Shown: positions 47,027 to 59,102, counted from the stretch's first letter. The stretch: 64,000 nucleotides of DNA from Pantoea sp. AS-PWVM4 (GCF_000468095.1 NZ_ASZC01000016.1:124001-188000); one strand, 5' to 3'. Translations and numbers: made by a program. Notes: generated by a model from the sequence alone, not told the origin.

Positions 47027-49042
47027 TTGAAGTTATCCCCGGTTGAACACGCACAACTGAACTGGAACGAACAGGGTACACCTGTTTCGCAAGCCTTCGA
47101 CGACGTTTATTTCTCCAACGACAATGGTCTGGAGGAGACTCGCTATGTGTTTCTCGATGGCAATGGCCTGCCGCAACGCTTCCACGATCACGATCGCGAC
47201 CTGTTTATCGTGGCGGAAAGCGGCTTTGGCACCGGGCTTAACTTCCTGACCTTATGGCAAGCATTCGACCATTTTCGCCGCCAGCACCCAACAGCCCACC
47301 TGAAACGCCTGCACTTTATCAGCTGTGAGAAATTCCCGCTGACGCAGCAGGATCTGGTCGCAGCGCATGCGCACTGGCCAGAACTTCACCCCTGGGCCGA
47401 ACTGTTGCAGCAGCAATGGCCCGCGCCATTGCCGGGTTGCCAGCGTCTGCTGTTTGGCGGCGGTGAGGTCACCCTGGACCTGTGGTTAGGCGATATTAAC
47501 GCGCTAATTGATACCTTTGATGACAGTCTGCATCGTCAGGTAGATGCGTGGTTCCTCGATGGCTTCGCCCCGGCGAAAAATCCGGAGATGTGGACAGCAG
47601 GATTATTTGCCGCGATGGCACGCATGGCACGTCCTGGCGGTACGCTGGCGACCTTCACCTCGGCCGGTTTTGTGCGTCGCGGTTTGCAGGAGGCGGGTTT
47701 TCACGTCAGCAAACGCAAAGGTTTTGGTCATAAACGCGAGATGCTGACCGGCCAACTCCCTGATGCCCCCGCCCTGCCTCAGCGCCAGCCCTGGTATGCA
47801 CGCCCGCAGGCGGCGGGCCAGGAGGTGGCGTTGATTGGCGGTGGCGTCGCCAGCGCGGTACTGGCGCTGGCGCTGTTGCGCCGTGGCTGGCACGTCACCC
47901 TTTATTGTGCCGATGCCGCGGCCGCGCTGGGTGCATCCGGTAATCGTCAGGGAGCGCTGTATCCGCTGCTCAATCAGCATGATCCGGCGCTGGCTAACTT
48001 TTTCCCCGCCGCATTCAGCTTTGCCCGCCGTATCTATGATGCACTGCCGGTGGCGTTCGAACATGACTGGAGCGGCGTGCTGCAACTCGGTTGGGACGAG
48101 AAAAGTGCTGACAAAATCGCTCAGATGCTGAGTATGGGGCTACCGCACGACATCGCTTACGGTGTTAATAAGGAAGCAGCAGAAGCGCTGGCAGGCGTTG
48201 AGCTGGGCATGGGCGGTATTTACTACCCGCACGGTGGCTGGCTGTCACCGTCAGAATTGACCAGCAACCTGCTTGAATACGCGCAAATGCTGGGATTACG
48301 CGTGCACTGGCTGCATCGTGTGACCCGGCTGACATCGCAGGATGACGGCTGGACACTGAGTTTTGCTGAACAGCACGATGTCCGGCATCAACAGGTGGTG
48401 CTGGCAAATGGTCACGCGTTGCTGGATATTGAGCAGAGCCAGGATCTACCGGTGTATGCGGTGGCGGGCCAGGTCAGCCATGTGCCGACCCACCCGGCGT
48501 TGGGCGCATTACGCAGCGTGTTGTGCTATGACGGTTATCTCACGCCGGTCAGTCCAAATTATGCGACCCACTGTATCGGGGCCAGCTACCATCGTGGCGA
48601 TACCGCGACGGATTACCGTGCCGATGATCAATTGGAAAATCGTCAGCGATTGATCAATTGCCTGCCTGGCGTCGACTGGCCTGAAAAAGTCGACGTCAGC
48701 GGCAGCGAGGCGCGTATCGGCGTTCGATGCGCCACGCGTGACCATCTACCGATGGTCGGTAGCGCGCCGAACTATGACGCCACCCTGACGCAGTACGCCA
48801 CGCTGGCAGAAAAGCGGGCACGCGGGGAAACTATCGCCACCGCGCCGTTGTACCCGGGATTATTTGTGCTGGGGGCGTTGGGGTCGCGCGGTTTGTGCAG
48901 CGCACCGTTGGCCGCAGAAGTGCTGGCGGCACAGATGAGTGGCGAGCCGCAGCCGCTGGATGTCACTACCCTGGCGGCATTGAATCCGAATCGCTACTGG
49001 GTGAGGAAACTGCTGAAAGGGAAGAAGGCAGGACGCCCGTAA
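47027..49042 (+). CDS. mnmC: MnmC, bifunctional tRNA mnm5s2U34 enzyme
   Basis: 671 residues. The N-terminal SAM methyltransferase domain (about 1-240; [17 protein letters not shown]) makes the final methylation; the C-terminal FAD oxidase (about 265-660; [19 protein letters not shown]) removes the carboxymethyl group, producing mnm5s2U34 in Glu, Lys and Gln tRNAs. The start is a TTG at 47027, giving [14 protein letters not shown] in register with E. coli; no ATG exists in that frame nearby and the ribosome site is weak. The stop codon lies within a REP-like palindrome. Confidence 0.94.
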   Translation: MKLSPVEHAQLNWNEQGTPVSQAFDDVYFSNDNGLEETRYVFLDGNGLPQRFHDHDRDLFIVAESGFGTGLNFLTLWQAFDHFRRQHPTAHLKRLHFISCEKFPLTQQDLVAAHAHWPELHPWAELLQQQWPAPLPGCQRLLFGGGEVTLDLWLGDINALIDTFDDSLHRQVDAWFLDGFAPAKNPEMWTAGLFAAMARMARPGGTLATFTSAGFVRRGLQEAGFHVSKRKGFGHKREMLTGQLPDAPALPQRQPWYARPQAAGQEVALIGGGVASAVLALALLRRGWHVTLYCADAAAALGASGNRQGALYPLLNQHDPALANFFPAAFSFARRIYDALPVAFEHDWSGVLQLGWDEKSADKIAQMLSMGLPHDIAYGVNKEAAEALAGVELGMGGIYYPHGGWLSPSELTSNLLEYAQMLGLRVHWLHRVTRLTSQDDGWTLSFAEQHDVRHQQVVLANGHALLDIEQSQDLPVYAVAGQVSHVPTHPALGALRSVLCYDGYLTPVSPNYATHCIGASYHRGDTATDYRADDQLENRQRLINCLPGVDWPEKVDVSGSEARIGVRCATRDHLPMVGSAPNYDATLTQYATLAEKRARGETIATAPLYPGLFVLGALGSRGLCSAPLAAEVLAAQMSGEPQPLDVTTLAALNPNRYWVRKLLKGKKAGRP

Positions 49043-49067
49043 CAGCGCGATTTATCGCGCCGTTACG
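49038..49067. repeat. Collapsed REP palindrome (locus D)
   Basis: CGTAAC at 49038-49043, the core GCGCGATTTATCGCGC, then GTTACG at 49062-49067: one palindrome bearing a head at both ends. It overlaps the mnmC stop (49040-49042) and lies between convergent mnmC and yfcL, so it can also act as a hairpin terminator. Confidence 0.75.
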
Positions 49068-49075
49068 GAAGCGGC

Positions 49076-49357
49076 TTAGACGGTCTGACGGGCCTGGTTA
49101 AACAAGTTTTCCCACATACCCACTACCAGCGCCTGGTCGCGTGGTGACAGCTCACCGGCGGCGATGGCTTTTTGCAGGCTGTTAGTGACCTGAATCTGTA
49201 GCGCTTCCGGCGTGTGCTCGCCACTTTGTTCAATTTCGGCCACCGCCAACGTCAGGTGTCCACGCAGATAACCGCCAGCAAACAATTCGTCGTCACTGGC
49301 GTGATCCACCATATCGTCAATCAGCGCCAGAATGCGTGACTCAAATTCTACGATCAT
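49076..49357 (-). CDS. yfcL: YfcL family protein
   Basis: 93 residues from the ATG at 49355-49357 ([22 protein letters not shown]). Highly similar to E. coli YfcL, a small acidic helical protein of unknown function. The longer frame adds nine residues that begin inside the epmC end and are not in the family. Last gene of prmB-aroC-mepA-yfcA-epmC-yfcL, 23 bp after epmC. Confidence 0.92.
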   Translation of the reverse strand: MIVEFESRILALIDDMVDHASDDELFAGGYLRGHLTLAVAEIEQSGEHTPEALQIQVTNSLQKAIAAGELSPRDQALVVGMWENLFNQARQTV

Positions 49358-49380
49358 CTCAATTTTTCCTTCATTAATGG

Positions 49381-49926
49381 TCACAGATCTTCCGGCCAGG
49401 GAAACTGTGCCGCAGTCAGCGCAGGGGTGTCGTAATAATCTCGTAATGCCTGAATAAACCGTGCCGGGCGCGCCGGAATGCCTTGCTCAAGGTAGGTCAT
49501 CACCTGGGTATGCACCTTCCGCTGAAACGCAATGCGATCTGGCTCACAATCTCCTTCGAGATTGTCACAACTTACGTTGAAGGGAAAGCCTGCCGCCATA
49601 CAAAACATCCACTCCAGCGCCTGCGGCTTAATCTCCACCGATTCAAACTGGTTTTGCGTCTGCGCATCACGCCCGTCCGGGCAATACCAGTAACCGAAAT
49701 CCACCAGCTTACGCCGCGCCTCACCGGCGATACACCAGTGGGAAATTTCATGCATGCCGCTGGCGTAAAAACCGTGCGCAAAGACGATGCGATGCCACGG
49801 TGAGGTTTCATCTGCCGGAAGATAAATGGGTTCGTCGTCGCCTTTAACCAGACGCGTCTGAAACTCGTCCTGAAAGCAGCTATCGAACACGCTAATCAGC
49901 TGCTCGTAATGGTGTGTTGTACTCAT
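49381..49926 (-). CDS. epmC: EpmC, elongation factor P hydroxylase
   Basis: 181 residues. Hydroxylates the beta-lysylated lysine of EF-P, the last step after EpmA and EpmB. Conserved metal-ligand candidates lie in [21 protein letters not shown] with a following EARRKL. Cys-rich [12 protein letters not shown] near residue 117. Confidence 0.93.
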   Translation of the reverse strand: MSTTHHYEQLISVFDSCFQDEFQTRLVKGDDEPIYLPADETSPWHRIVFAHGFYASGMHEISHWCIAGEARRKLVDFGYWYCPDGRDAQTQNQFESVEIKPQALEWMFCMAAGFPFNVSCDNLEGDCEPDRIAFQRKVHTQVMTYLEQGIPARPARFIQALRDYYDTPALTAAQFPWPEDL

Positions 49927-49993
49927 GATGTCATTGTTCTGTTGAAAACCGGCGTCATTGTCGCATCGGCTGCCGGTATTGACGAGTGTTTGA

Positions 49994-50791
49994 TCACAGG
50001 GTGGCCATCCATGCCAGCAATGCGCTGCCGTGACTATCCCATAACAGTTTGGCGCTCATCACCGCAGAGACCGTCACCACCATCGGGCGGATCAGTTTCT
50101 GGCCACGGCTCAGCACCAGACGCGCGCCGAGTCTGGCACCGCAAAACGCACCCAGCAGCATAATCAGGCCGGTGCCCCACACCACCTTGCCACCAAACAT
50201 AAAGAACAGCAGGCTGCCGAAGTTGGAGGTGAAATTGAGGATTTTGGCGTGCGCGGTCGCTTTAGCCAGATTAAAACCACACAGGGTGACGAAAGCCAGC
50301 GCGTAAAAGGAACCGGCACCGGGACCGAAGAAGCCATCGTAAAAACCGACACAGCCTCCGCCCACCAGCGCATAAGCCAAACCGTGCAGACGCTGCGCAC
50401 GATCCTGCTCACCAATACGCGGCATCAGCAGGAACCATAGGCCAATGCTGATCAGCAGTAGCGGCAGTACCTGGCGCAGAATATCGGCCTTGATATGCTG
50501 GATCAGCACCGCACCGCAAATCGCGCCGATAAAGGTCATGGCGATATTCAACCGCTGTGCGCGAAGGTTAATTACCCCACGACGCACAAAGTACAGGCTG
50601 GCGGAGAAAGAGCCGCCGACCGATTGCAGCTTATTGGTGGCTAACGCCTGGGCCGGGGAAAGTCCGGCCGCCAGCAATGACGGCAGGGTCAACAGGCCAC
50701 CCCCACCGGCAATGGAATCAATAAAAGCCGCCAGCACCGAGACACCAAATAACACCACCAGCACCAGAGGGCTGGCTACAAACCATTCCAT
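49994..50791 (-). CDS. yfcA: YfcA, TSUP-family membrane protein
   Basis: 265 residues with about eight membrane spans and the family signature FIDSIAGGGGLLTLPSLL near the N-terminus, plus GFYDGFFGPGAGSF in the second half. TauE/SafE (TSUP) proteins are proposed to move sulfur-containing organic anions; the YfcA substrate is unknown. It lies 18 bp after mepA. Confidence 0.94.
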   Translation of the reverse strand: MEWFVASPLVLVVLFGVSVLAAFIDSIAGGGGLLTLPSLLAAGLSPAQALATNKLQSVGGSFSASLYFVRRGVINLRAQRLNIAMTFIGAICGAVLIQHIKADILRQVLPLLLISIGLWFLLMPRIGEQDRAQRLHGLAYALVGGGCVGFYDGFFGPGAGSFYALAFVTLCGFNLAKATAHAKILNFTSNFGSLLFFMFGGKVVWGTGLIMLLGAFCGARLGARLVLSRGQKLIRPMVVTVSAVMSAKLLWDSHGSALLAWMATL

Positions 50792-50809
50792 AATGTTGTT
50801 ACATCCCTG

Positions 50810-51634
50810 TTATAACAGATGGTTATCCAACAATGCCTGACACGAAGCGGGCAGCGGTGGTGGTTCTTTTTTGACCGGGGCCGTGGTGCCTGGCTGTTTC
50901 GGCAGGAACCAGCTTTCCAGTTCCGCACCACAACCGTCTCCCGGAGGCGGCGCAGGTTGATCCTGACACTCCAGACTCCCCGGCGGGCAGCGCAGTCGGA
51001 CATGCATATGTGCGCGATGCGCAAACCACGGACGCACTTTATTCAGCCAGCCGCGATCGCTTCCTGCATCGGCGCAAAGCTGCTTTTTGATCGCCGGATT
51101 GACGAAAATACGTGTCACTTCATCATCTTTCGCCGCCAGTTTGATCAGACTATCGATCTGCGGCTGCCAATGACGCGCCACCACCTGCTTGCCATCCGGG
51201 GCGACCAGGTCGAGAGGTTGTGGTTTTAACAGTTGCTGCGCCGTCCAGCGATTGCGTGGCAGTTGCAACCAGATATCGACATCCAGCCCGGTTTGGTGGC
51301 TGGCGTGACCGCTGCTAAAACGTCCACCTGCCGCCATACCCATATCCCCAATCAACACCTGCCCCAGTTGCAGTTGATGCACCTGGTTGCTGAGGCGCTG
51401 AATAAAGGCGATCAAATCAGGATGACCAAAATAGCGGTGCTGGTCCTGACGCATCACCTGGTAATCGGGCGAGTTCAACGGCAGTTGTTGGGCACCCACG
51501 ATGCAGCCATTGGCAAAACTGCCAATTGACTGTGGCGCACCGCTAATCGGTTGATAAATTTGCTGCCACGGTGTGGCAGCATTGACGGCGGCGGTACACA
51601 GCAGCGCGGCAAGGGTAAGCAGCAGACGACGCAT
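50810..51634 (-). CDS. mepA: Penicillin-insensitive murein endopeptidase MepA
   Basis: 274 residues from the ATG at 51632-51634, 4 bp after the aroC stop. A GTG start 48 bp upstream would bury the signal peptide. Signal of about 19 residues ([19 protein letters not shown]), then a LAS-family Zn endopeptidase with [18 protein letters not shown] (His and Asp ligands) and HMHVRLRCP. Cleaves D-Ala-mDAP cross-links in the periplasm. Confidence 0.95.
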   Translation of the reverse strand: MRRLLLTLAALLCTAAVNAATPWQQIYQPISGAPQSIGSFANGCIVGAQQLPLNSPDYQVMRQDQHRYFGHPDLIAFIQRLSNQVHQLQLGQVLIGDMGMAAGGRFSSGHASHQTGLDVDIWLQLPRNRWTAQQLLKPQPLDLVAPDGKQVVARHWQPQIDSLIKLAAKDDEVTRIFVNPAIKKQLCADAGSDRGWLNKVRPWFAHRAHMHVRLRCPPGSLECQDQPAPPPGDGCGAELESWFLPKQPGTTAPVKKEPPPLPASCQALLDNHLL

Positions 51635-51638
51635 CGAT

Positions 51639-52724
51639 TTACCAGCGTGGAACAGTGGAGTTAACGTCAGCACACTGCGCACGCTGGCGCAGCAGATGAT
51701 CCATCAGCACGATCGCCATCATCGCTTCGGCGATCGGCACCGCGCGGATACCGACGCAGGGATCGTGACGACCTTTGGTGATCATCTCAACTTCTTCGCC
51801 GTCACGGGTGATGGTTTTACCCGGTACGGTGATGCTCGAAGTCGGTTTCATCGCCAGGTTCGCGCTGATGGTCTGGCCGCTGCTGATACCGCCGAGAATA
51901 CCGCCCGCATGGTTGCTCTGGAAACCGTTAGCACGGATTTCATCGCGATGCTGGCTGCCACGCTGGTTCACCACCGCAAAGCCGTCGCCAATCTCAACGC
52001 CTTTCACGGCGTTGATACTCATCAGCGCATGGGCCAGGTCAGCATCGAGACGGTCAAACACTGGCTCACCGAGGCCCGGTGGGACATTCTCTGCCATCAC
52101 CGTCACTTTGGCACCAATGGAGTCACCCTCTTTTTTCAGCGCACGCATCAGTTCATCCAGCGCTTCCAGCTTGTCAGCATCCGGGCAGAAAAACGGGTTT
52201 TCTTCGACAATGCTCCAGTCCTTCAACTCACAAGCCACATCGCCAATCTGCGCCAGATAACCACGCACCTGTATGCCGTGTTTCATCTGTAGGTATTTTT
52301 TGGCGATGGCACCCGCCGCCACGCGCATCGCCGTTTCGCGTGCCGAGGAACGGCCACCACCACGGTAATCACGCAGGCCGTATTTTTGCTCGTAGGTGTA
52401 ATCTGCATGGCCGGGACGGAACAGATCTTTGATGGCGCTGTAATCCTGGGAACGCTGGTCGGTGTTCTCAATCAGCAGACCAATTGAAGTGCCGGTGGTC
52501 ACACCTTCAAACACGCCTGACAAAATTTTAACCTGATCCGGCTCGCGGCGTTGGGTGGTGTAACGCGAGGTACCAGGACGACGACGATCGAGATCGTGTT
52601 GAATATCGGCTTCGGTCAGAGGGATGCCCGGCGGTACGCCATCGACAATACAGCCCAACGCAATACCGTGCGACTCGCCAAACGTGGTTACTCGAAAAAA
52701 TTGTCCGATGCTGTTTCCGGCCAT
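51639..52724 (-). CDS. aroC: Chorismate synthase
   Basis: 361 residues. Converts EPSP to chorismate with reduced FMN, the last step of the shikimate pathway. Signatures [29 protein letters not shown] and [18 protein letters not shown]. Follows prmB after 27 bp. Confidence 0.98.
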   Translation of the reverse strand: MAGNSIGQFFRVTTFGESHGIALGCIVDGVPPGIPLTEADIQHDLDRRRPGTSRYTTQRREPDQVKILSGVFEGVTTGTSIGLLIENTDQRSQDYSAIKDLFRPGHADYTYEQKYGLRDYRGGGRSSARETAMRVAAGAIAKKYLQMKHGIQVRGYLAQIGDVACELKDWSIVEENPFFCPDADKLEALDELMRALKKEGDSIGAKVTVMAENVPPGLGEPVFDRLDADLAHALMSINAVKGVEIGDGFAVVNQRGSQHRDEIRANGFQSNHAGGILGGISSGQTISANLAMKPTSSITVPGKTITRDGEEVEMITKGRHDPCVGIRAVPIAEAMMAIVLMDHLLRQRAQCADVNSTVPRW

Positions 52725-52751
52725 GCTGAATCCTTGTTGCGTTGTTCGCTT

Positions 52752-53684
52752 TTAGTCTTTAAAGAATGAGAAATGATGCTGCGCGTCAACGATTTGCTGA
52801 CGAGTCAGCATAAATACGCCGTCACCACCGTTGTCGAACTCCAGCCAGGTGAAAGGCACATCGGGATACTGTTCGATCATATGCACCATGCTGTTGCCCA
52901 CTTCGCAAATCAGCACGCCCTGCTCACTCAGGTAATTTGGCGCACAGGCGAGGATACGACGCACCAGCTTCAGGCCATCGCTACCTGCGGCCAGCCCCAG
53001 TTCCGGTTCGTGACGATATTCACCCGGCAAGTCATCCATATCTTCGGCATCGACGTAAGGCGGGTTGGTGACGATCAGATCGTATTTCACCTCTGGCAGG
53101 CCACGGAACAGGTCGGCACGAATCGGGGTTACGTGGTTCAGCAAACCATGTTCTTCGATGTTCTGCTCTGCGACCGCCAGTGCATCGGTGGAGACATCAA
53201 CGGCATCCACCTCGGCTTCCGGGAAAGCATAAGCGCAGGCAATGGCGATACAACCGCTACCGGTACACATATCAAGGATATGGTTTGGGTTTTCGGCGAT
53301 CAGTCCGGCAAAACGGTTCTCAATCAATTCGCCAATCGGCGAACGTGGCACCAGCACGCGCTCGTCAACGTAAAATTCATGGCCGCAGAACCAGGCTTTG
53401 TTAGTGAGGTAGGCCACCGGAATGCGCTCGTTAACGCGGCGAATTACGCGTTCAACGATACGATGACGCTCGCTGGCAGTCAGGCGCGCATGGCGCATAT
53501 CTTCCGGGATATCCAGCGGCAGCCAGAGGGTGGGCAGGACCAGTTGTACCGCTTCGTCCCAGGGGTTGTCTGTGCCGTGACCGTACCAGATACCGGCCGC
53601 AGAAAAACGGCTGACGGCCCAGCGCAGCATATCCTGAATGGTGTGCAGTTCGTTGACTGCCTCATCGACGAAAATTTTGTCCAC
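52752..53684 (-). CDS. prmB: Ribosomal protein uL3 glutamine methyltransferase PrmB
   Basis: 310 residues. Methylates Gln150 of ribosomal protein L3. SAM-binding [19 protein letters not shown] (about 137) and the catalytic NPPY (near 205). First gene of the prmB-to-yfcL operon; divergent from smrB. Confidence 0.96.
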   Translation of the reverse strand: MDKIFVDEAVNELHTIQDMLRWAVSRFSAAGIWYGHGTDNPWDEAVQLVLPTLWLPLDIPEDMRHARLTASERHRIVERVIRRVNERIPVAYLTNKAWFCGHEFYVDERVLVPRSPIGELIENRFAGLIAENPNHILDMCTGSGCIAIACAYAFPEAEVDAVDVSTDALAVAEQNIEEHGLLNHVTPIRADLFRGLPEVKYDLIVTNPPYVDAEDMDDLPGEYRHEPELGLAAGSDGLKLVRRILACAPNYLSEQGVLICEVGNSMVHMIEQYPDVPFTWLEFDNGGDGVFMLTRQQIVDAQHHFSFFKD

Positions 53685-53843
53685 GTAGCCCTCCAGCAGG
53701 CCATAAAATCAATCGGCCGATAGTTTGCCACGAAGCCGGGCAGAATTCAGCGCGGCGAGGCGAAAAAGCTGACATTTGTTAACACTTAAAGGTAAGGTAG
53801 GACCTCAGAACCCCTCGCCATTCCTGAAGATACCAATTGAGAC

Positions 53844-54392
53844 ATGAGTAAAAAGACGCCGCTAAGCCAGGACGATCAGGCGCTGTTCCGCCAGTTAATG
53901 ACCGGAACACGCAAGCTGAAACAGGACACCATCGTGCATAAACCGGTGGTGAAAACGCGTGAAGTTCCGCTGAAAAGGCTGCTTTCCGAACAGGCCGATA
54001 ATAGCCATTATTTCTCCGACGAGTTTCAGCCGCTGCTGTCCAGCGACGGGCCGGTGCGTTATGTGCGCGCCGATGTCAGCCATTATGAGTTGAAAAAACT
54101 GCGGCGTGGCGACTACACCCCGGAGATCTTTCTCGACCTGCACGGCTTAACCCAGATGCAAGCCAAGCAGGAGCTGGGTGCGCTGATCGCCGCCTGTCGG
54201 CGCGAGCACCTGTTTTGCGCCAGCGTGATGACCGGGCACGGCAAACACATCCTCAAGCAGCAAACGCCGCTGTGGCTGGCACAACATCCGTGGGTGATGG
54301 CGTTTCATCAGGCACCAAAATTGTTCGGTGGCGATGCAGCCTTGCTGGTATTAATTGAAGTGGAAGAGTGGCAACCACCAGAATTGCCTTGA
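53844..54392 (+). CDS. smrB: SmrB, Smr-domain ribosome rescue nuclease
   Basis: 182 residues. An N-terminal basic segment is followed by a C-terminal Smr domain (about 95-175) with [15 protein letters not shown] and the GHGKHILK motif. E. coli SmrB cleaves mRNA between collided ribosomes. It ends 33 bp before the convergent sixA; a GC hairpin (54399-54416) without T-run lies between. Confidence 0.93.
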   Translation: MSKKTPLSQDDQALFRQLMTGTRKLKQDTIVHKPVVKTREVPLKRLLSEQADNSHYFSDEFQPLLSSDGPVRYVRADVSHYELKKLRRGDYTPEIFLDLHGLTQMQAKQELGALIAACRREHLFCASVMTGHGKHILKQQTPLWLAQHPWVMAFHQAPKLFGGDAALLVLIEVEEWQPPELP

Positions 54393-54425
54393 GGGATGGG
54401 GCCGCCGCAGCGGCCCATAGCGGGA

Positions 54426-54908
54426 TTACATCGCTTTGGCCAGTTTCGAGGGACTGACCTGCCACTCCAGCTTGCCTTCGCAGGTTGCCGGGTCAAAATT
54501 GACGCAGGCAATGGCGGAGGTTGCGAACATCGGCGGCGTTTCCTGTGGGCACAACTCGGAAACCAGATAGCCCACCAGCGGCAGATGCGAAATCACCAGT
54601 ACCGATTTCACCCCTTCGTTCGCCAGCGCCTGTAAATAGCAGGCCACCAGCCCCGGATCGCCACCCGGCGTCAACTCTGGCAACACGTCCTGCCCTTCCG
54701 GCAGCGTCAGGGCTTCGCGTACCGTTGCCAGGGTTTGCCCGGCACGCAGATAGGGGCTGACCAGCACCCGTTCGATATCCAGCGCCTGGCCGTTGAGCCA
54801 GCTCGCCATCTGGCGTGATTCGTCACATCCGCAAAGCGTGAGTGGTCTGACTGAATCACTTGCTGCTTCCAGAGCCGCATCGCCATGACGCATGATAAAA
54901 ACTTGCAT
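54426..54908 (-). CDS. sixA: SixA, phosphohistidine phosphatase
   Basis: 160 residues from the ATG at 54906-54908. Histidine-phosphatase fold beginning MQVFIMRHGDA with the RHG catalytic His. Dephosphorylates histidine of phosphotransfer proteins (ArcB HPt, PTS-Ntr NPr in E. coli). The 13-residue upstream extension is unlike the family. Confidence 0.94.
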   Translation of the reverse strand: MQVFIMRHGDAALEAASDSVRPLTLCGCDESRQMASWLNGQALDIERVLVSPYLRAGQTLATVREALTLPEGQDVLPELTPGGDPGLVACYLQALANEGVKSVLVISHLPLVGYLVSELCPQETPPMFATSAIACVNFDPATCEGKLEWQVSPSKLAKAM

Positions 54909-55133
54909 AAAGCACCGCTGTTGTTTGTCGATATCATCCGGTACCACAGCACCAGACGCTTCATTCTGCGAATGAACGCTGTGTTTTACCGCAATGGCTT
55001 CAGTATAGTCAACCGGTTGTTTATTAAATAAGCATATCTCAGAATGCTACCGCATAAGCCTTATCCGAACCGCCTTTCTAACCCGCTGAATCTGTAAGCC
55101 TATTCAGATTTGTGCAGAAGTGTAAAATTTCGT
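54909..55133. other. sixA upstream / fadJ downstream gap
   Basis: 225 bp without a gene. It holds the sixA promoter region. No strong terminator for fadJ is visible, only a weak dyad near 55087-55110 (AATCTG / CAGATT). Confidence 0.4.
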
Positions 55134-57233
55134 TTACTCTTGTACCACTGTCATCAGGGTGTCACAAGGTGCGAAACGATCACCGTGCTGCTGCATTAAG
55201 GCGTTTAATGTATTGACCATTTCCGGGGCACCCAGCGTGTCCATATAACGGAAGGGGCCGCCCAGGAACGGCGGAAAACCAATGCCTAACACGGCGGCAA
55301 TGTCGCCATCACGCGCGCTGCGAATCACCGCTTCGTTCAGACAGCGTGCGGCCTCATTCAGCATCATCATGACGCAGCGCGTGGCGATTTGCCCTTCACT
55401 TTGCCTGGCCTGCGGTTTGATGCCGAGCAGCGTGTAAAGCGACGGATCGGCTTTGCGTTTCATCGGGAAACGTGCGCGCTGATATAAATAGAAGCCTTTG
55501 CCGTTTTTACGTCCTTTGCGATCGTCAGCCAGAATCGCCGCGACGGCCTCCGGCGCGCTAAAACGATCGCCATATGCCTGTTGCAGAATCGGGCTGATTT
55601 TGCTGCCAACGTCAATCCCCACCTCATCCAGCAACTGCAACGGCCCCACCGGAAAGCCGAACTTCACCAGCGCTCGATCAATATGTTCAATTGGTTCGCC
55701 TTCCAGCAGACAACGCATCGCTTCATTTATATAGGGCGCCAGAATACGGTTGACGTAGAAGCCCGGTTTATCCGCCACCACCACGGCGGTTTTACCCTGC
55801 TGGCGCGCCAGCTGCACGGTAGTCGCCAGGGTTGCTGCCGAGGTGGTTGCATGCGGGATCACCTCCACCAGCGGCATTTTGTCTACCGGACTGAAAAAAT
55901 GCAGACCGATCACGTTCTCCGGGCGCTGGGCTTTGGCAGCAATGTCGCCAATTGGCAGCGATGAGGTGTTGGAAGCAAAAATGGTATACGGCTGACAATG
56001 GCTTTCAATTTCTGCCACCATCTGCTGCTTCAACGCCAGATCTTCAAATACCGCCTCAATCACCAGGTCTCGCCGGGCAAAGCCCTGATAATCCTGCGTT
56101 CCGCTAATTAACGCCATCTGTTGCTGACGTTGAGCCGCCTTGATCTGGCGGCGTTTCAGACGCTGCGTCAGGCGATCCCAGCTATATTGCAACGCATGAT
56201 TGATGCCGCTGAGGTTAATATCGCGAATACGTACCGGAAATCCGGCATTCAACGCCGTGACGCTGGCGATACCACCGCCCATCAGCCCGCCACCGAGCAC
56301 GCCGATATGCTGAAGCTCGCGCGGTTCAGCATCAGCAAAGGCTTCTTTCTTTATCGCCGTGGAGGCAAAGAATAAACTGCGCAGCGCGACCGATTCGCGG
56401 GTCATCGCCAGTTGTCCAAAGGCATGCGCTTCTGCTTCATGACCGGCGCTGCTACCTTGCTCCAGCCCGGTACGCACCACCTGTAAAATACGCGCGACAG
56501 CCGGATAGTTGCCTTGGGTTTTGCTGTCGGTCTGACGTTTTGCCAGCGCGAACACCACCTGCCGGGCGATTGGCCCTTGCAACAGTCGATCACGGCATGG
56601 CAGCGTTCGCAGCGTCTTTTTCCCCTTCAGCACTCGCGCAATAGCGGTTTCCAGCAGAATGGATTGCGGGACCGCGTCATCAACCAGCCCCAGCTTTAAC
56701 GCCTGCTTCGCCCGCAGTTGTTTCCCGGTCAGGATCAACGGCAGCGCCTGCTGAAGGCCAATTAACCGTGGCAAACGTTGCGTACCGCCAGAACCGGGCA
56801 GCAATCCCAACTGGACTTCCGGCAGACCCAGACGGGTTTTGTCATCCAGCGAGCAGATACGTGCATCACAGGCCAGCGCCAACTCCAGCCCGCCCCCCAG
56901 GCAGGCACCGTGAATCGCCGCCACGACCGGAAACGGCAGCGCCGCAATGGCTGCCATCACTTCTTGTCCTTGCCGTGCCAGCGCTTCGGCGTCATCCGCC
57001 GTCTGACAGCGGTCAATCATGCTGATATCCGCGCCAGCGATAAAGTTGTCACGTTTACCGGAGATCAACACCAGCCCGACCAGCTCGGGATCGCGGCGGG
57101 CTTCTGCCAGCACCGCCTGAATTTGCGGCACAAATTCAGCTTTCAGGGTGTTCATCTTCTCGCCCGGTACATCAATGGTGATCACGCCAATGTGATCGAG
57201 GCGCATATGCAGGTGGAACGCAGAATCATGCAT
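55134..57233 (-). CDS. fadJ: FadJ, multifunctional beta-oxidation alpha subunit
   Basis: 699 residues. The N-terminal crotonase domain (enoyl-CoA hydratase/isomerase; [17 protein letters not shown]) and the C-terminal 3-hydroxyacyl-CoA dehydrogenase ([18 protein letters not shown] loop, about 310; [17 protein letters not shown]). Works with FadI, mainly in anaerobic beta-oxidation in E. coli. Its ATG overlaps the fadI stop (TAATG). Confidence 0.97.
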   Translation of the reverse strand: MHDSAFHLHMRLDHIGVITIDVPGEKMNTLKAEFVPQIQAVLAEARRDPELVGLVLISGKRDNFIAGADISMIDRCQTADDAEALARQGQEVMAAIAALPFPVVAAIHGACLGGGLELALACDARICSLDDKTRLGLPEVQLGLLPGSGGTQRLPRLIGLQQALPLILTGKQLRAKQALKLGLVDDAVPQSILLETAIARVLKGKKTLRTLPCRDRLLQGPIARQVVFALAKRQTDSKTQGNYPAVARILQVVRTGLEQGSSAGHEAEAHAFGQLAMTRESVALRSLFFASTAIKKEAFADAEPRELQHIGVLGGGLMGGGIASVTALNAGFPVRIRDINLSGINHALQYSWDRLTQRLKRRQIKAAQRQQQMALISGTQDYQGFARRDLVIEAVFEDLALKQQMVAEIESHCQPYTIFASNTSSLPIGDIAAKAQRPENVIGLHFFSPVDKMPLVEVIPHATTSAATLATTVQLARQQGKTAVVVADKPGFYVNRILAPYINEAMRCLLEGEPIEHIDRALVKFGFPVGPLQLLDEVGIDVGSKISPILQQAYGDRFSAPEAVAAILADDRKGRKNGKGFYLYQRARFPMKRKADPSLYTLLGIKPQARQSEGQIATRCVMMMLNEAARCLNEAVIRSARDGDIAAVLGIGFPPFLGGPFRYMDTLGAPEMVNTLNALMQQHGDRFAPCDTLMTVVQE

Positions 57234-58543
57234 TATTCGGCCTCCAGTACCATTGCGGTGCCTAAGCCACCCGCTGCACAGGCGGTCACCAGTCCCAGCC
57301 CGCCACCGCGTCGCCGTAATTCCTGTAACGTCTGGGTGATCATCCGCGCGCCGGTGGCGGCGAAGGGATGACCATAGGCGATCGATCCCCCCAGCACGTT
57401 AAAACGTTCTTCATTCACCTCACCGAGCGCATGCGGGCGATTTAACACCTCGCGCGCAAAGCGTTCATCATTAAACATTTTCAAATTTGCCAGGGTTTGT
57501 GCGGCGAAAGCTTCATGCATATCAATCAGGGTCAGGTCGTTGAGGCCAATACCGGCACGCTCCAGCGCCAAAGGCGAGGCATAGGCCGGTCCCAGCAACA
57601 TATCCTGCCAGACATCAATGGCGCTAAACGCGTAGCTGCGCAGATACCCAAGCGGAGTGATGCCCAACTCACGCGCACGCCCTTCACGCATCAGAATCAC
57701 GGCGGCTGCACCGTCGGTGAGCGGCGTGCTGTTGGCGGCGGTTACTGTGCCATGCTGACGGTCAAACGCCGGACGCAGCCGCGCATAGTCAGCAGCGCTG
57801 GCGTTAAAACGGACGTTGTTATCCTGCTCGATCGGGGCTTTCCACGGCGGCACAAAGGCAGGCATCACTTCCTGCGCCAGCACACCAGATTGCCAGGCAC
57901 GCGCCGCACGCTGATGTGAACGCAGGGCTAACGCATCCTGCTGCTCGCGGGTGATGCCGTGCGTTTTCGCCATCTGCTCGGCGGTGTCTCCCATGCGCAG
58001 TCCGGTGGAATACTCAGCCACCGCCGGTGGCACCGGCAACAGGTCACGCGGGCGCAGGCGACGTAAAATTTGCAGTTTCTGGCTGAAGCGACGCGCTTTG
58101 TTCAGATCAACCAGCGCGCGCGCCAGGGTTTTACTGACGCCAATCGGCAATACCGAAGAGGAATCCGCGCCGCCAGCGATAGCGGCATCGATGCTACCCG
58201 CCATCAGACTTTCCGCCACATTTGCCACTGCCTGAAAACTGGTGGCACAGGCCCGGCTGACGCTGTACGCATCGGTATGCACGCTCAATCCACTACTCAA
58301 CACGATTTCACGGGCGATATTGGGTGCTTCCGGCATTTGCACCACCTGGCCGAACACCAGTTGGTCGATAACCTCCACCGGCAATTCGCTGCGGGCCATT
58401 AATTCGCTCACCACCATCCGTCCCAGCTCCAGCGCCGGGATACCATGAAAATCACTCGCCTGGCGGGCAAAGGGGGTACGGAGTCCGTGGGTTATGGCGA
58501 TGCGTTCGCCCTGACGCGTCAGCAGCGGCTGCGCTTTGCTCAT
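57233..58543 (-). CDS. fadI: FadI, 3-ketoacyl-CoA thiolase
   Basis: 436 residues, thiolase fold. Nucleophilic Cys in [13 protein letters not shown] (about residue 98), [11 protein letters not shown] and the C-terminal [13 protein letters not shown] with the second catalytic Cys. First gene of fadIJ; a FadR-like site lies 42-58 bp before the start. Confidence 0.97.
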   Translation of the reverse strand: MSKAQPLLTRQGERIAITHGLRTPFARQASDFHGIPALELGRMVVSELMARSELPVEVIDQLVFGQVVQMPEAPNIAREIVLSSGLSVHTDAYSVSRACATSFQAVANVAESLMAGSIDAAIAGGADSSSVLPIGVSKTLARALVDLNKARRFSQKLQILRRLRPRDLLPVPPAVAEYSTGLRMGDTAEQMAKTHGITREQQDALALRSHQRAARAWQSGVLAQEVMPAFVPPWKAPIEQDNNVRFNASAADYARLRPAFDRQHGTVTAANSTPLTDGAAAVILMREGRARELGITPLGYLRSYAFSAIDVWQDMLLGPAYASPLALERAGIGLNDLTLIDMHEAFAAQTLANLKMFNDERFAREVLNRPHALGEVNEERFNVLGGSIAYGHPFAATGARMITQTLQELRRRGGGLGLVTACAAGGLGTAMVLEAE

Positions 58544-58584
58544 TGCCTGTCACCTGTGCTATTCGACCGGGGCGTCATTGCCCA

Positions 58585-58601
58585 AAGAGGTCTGACCTGA
58601 T
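58585..58601. promoter_or_regulatory. FadR-type site of fadIJ
   Basis: AAGAGGTCTGACCTGAT fits AACTGGTCNGACNTGTT at 12 of 15 fixed positions, with the core GGTCTGACCTG intact. A repression site for fadIJ is expected. Confidence 0.75.
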
Positions 58602-58680
58602 CATCAGTGTTAACCAGGAGCGCGTAAGTCGCCAATATGCAGAGGAAAAAAGTGCGAGGAGAAACACGAAATTAACAAAC

Positions 58681-58704
58681 ACTGCCGGAACCAAGTCCGG
58701 CAGT
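58681..58704 (-). terminator. yfcZ terminator
   Basis: ACTGCCGGA (58681-58689) pairs with TCCGGCAGT (58696-58704), then GTTTGTT on the minus strand. It lies eight bases after the yfcZ stop. Confidence 0.8.
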
Positions 58705-58712
58705 TGGGGGGA

Positions 58713-59009
58713 TTAGCGCAGACCGAGCTGGAAGATCAGGGATTCTGCCTGACAGGCGAAGATGAAATCGATATTCAGGCGCACGCCTTCGGCTTCATTC
58801 TCCAGTTTGGGGCGGATATCGCACGGCTCGGATTCAACCTGACGCGCCCGATCACTCAGGTGCTTCAGCATCGCTTCAGCCGCATGGCGGTCGGCAAACA
58901 ATCCAGACCAGCTGGCAGTGCAATCGGTGTTGTCGACAACAGTCCCCACATCAACGCAGCAGCAGGCTGCGGTTTCGTTGGCGCTGCATTTATTAATGGC
59001 ATCAGTCAT
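58713..59009 (-). CDS. yfcZ: YfcZ/YiiS family protein
   Basis: 98 residues from the ATG at 59007-59009 (AGGAGAAAGCC upstream). The N-terminal Cys-rich segment CSANETAACCCVDVGTVVDNTDC and the C-terminal FIFACQAESLIFQLGLR are near identical to E. coli YfcZ. Function unknown. The 16-residue extension in the longer frame is rejected on the ribosome site. Confidence 0.92.
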   Translation of the reverse strand: MTDAINKCSANETAACCCVDVGTVVDNTDCTASWSGLFADRHAAEAMLKHLSDRARQVESEPCDIRPKLENEAEGVRLNIDFIFACQAESLIFQLGLR

Positions 59010-59102
59010 GGCTTTCTCCTGACGATAAAACAGACAAAAAGGAATTTTTTCTGCCACAAAGTGTACGCCTGAAGCCTTACCGTCGCCACGCTCAACCTGC
59101 TA

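Noticed and set aside
52773-53723. 316-codon ORF on the plus strand
   Set aside because: It is the mirror of prmB, which has full-length family identity and the NPPY motif. Long antisense frames are common in GC-rich genes.
54399-54416. GC hairpin between smrB and sixA as a terminator
   Set aside because: The stem GGGCCGC/GCGGCCC is clear but no T-run follows on either strand, so intrinsic termination is not supported.
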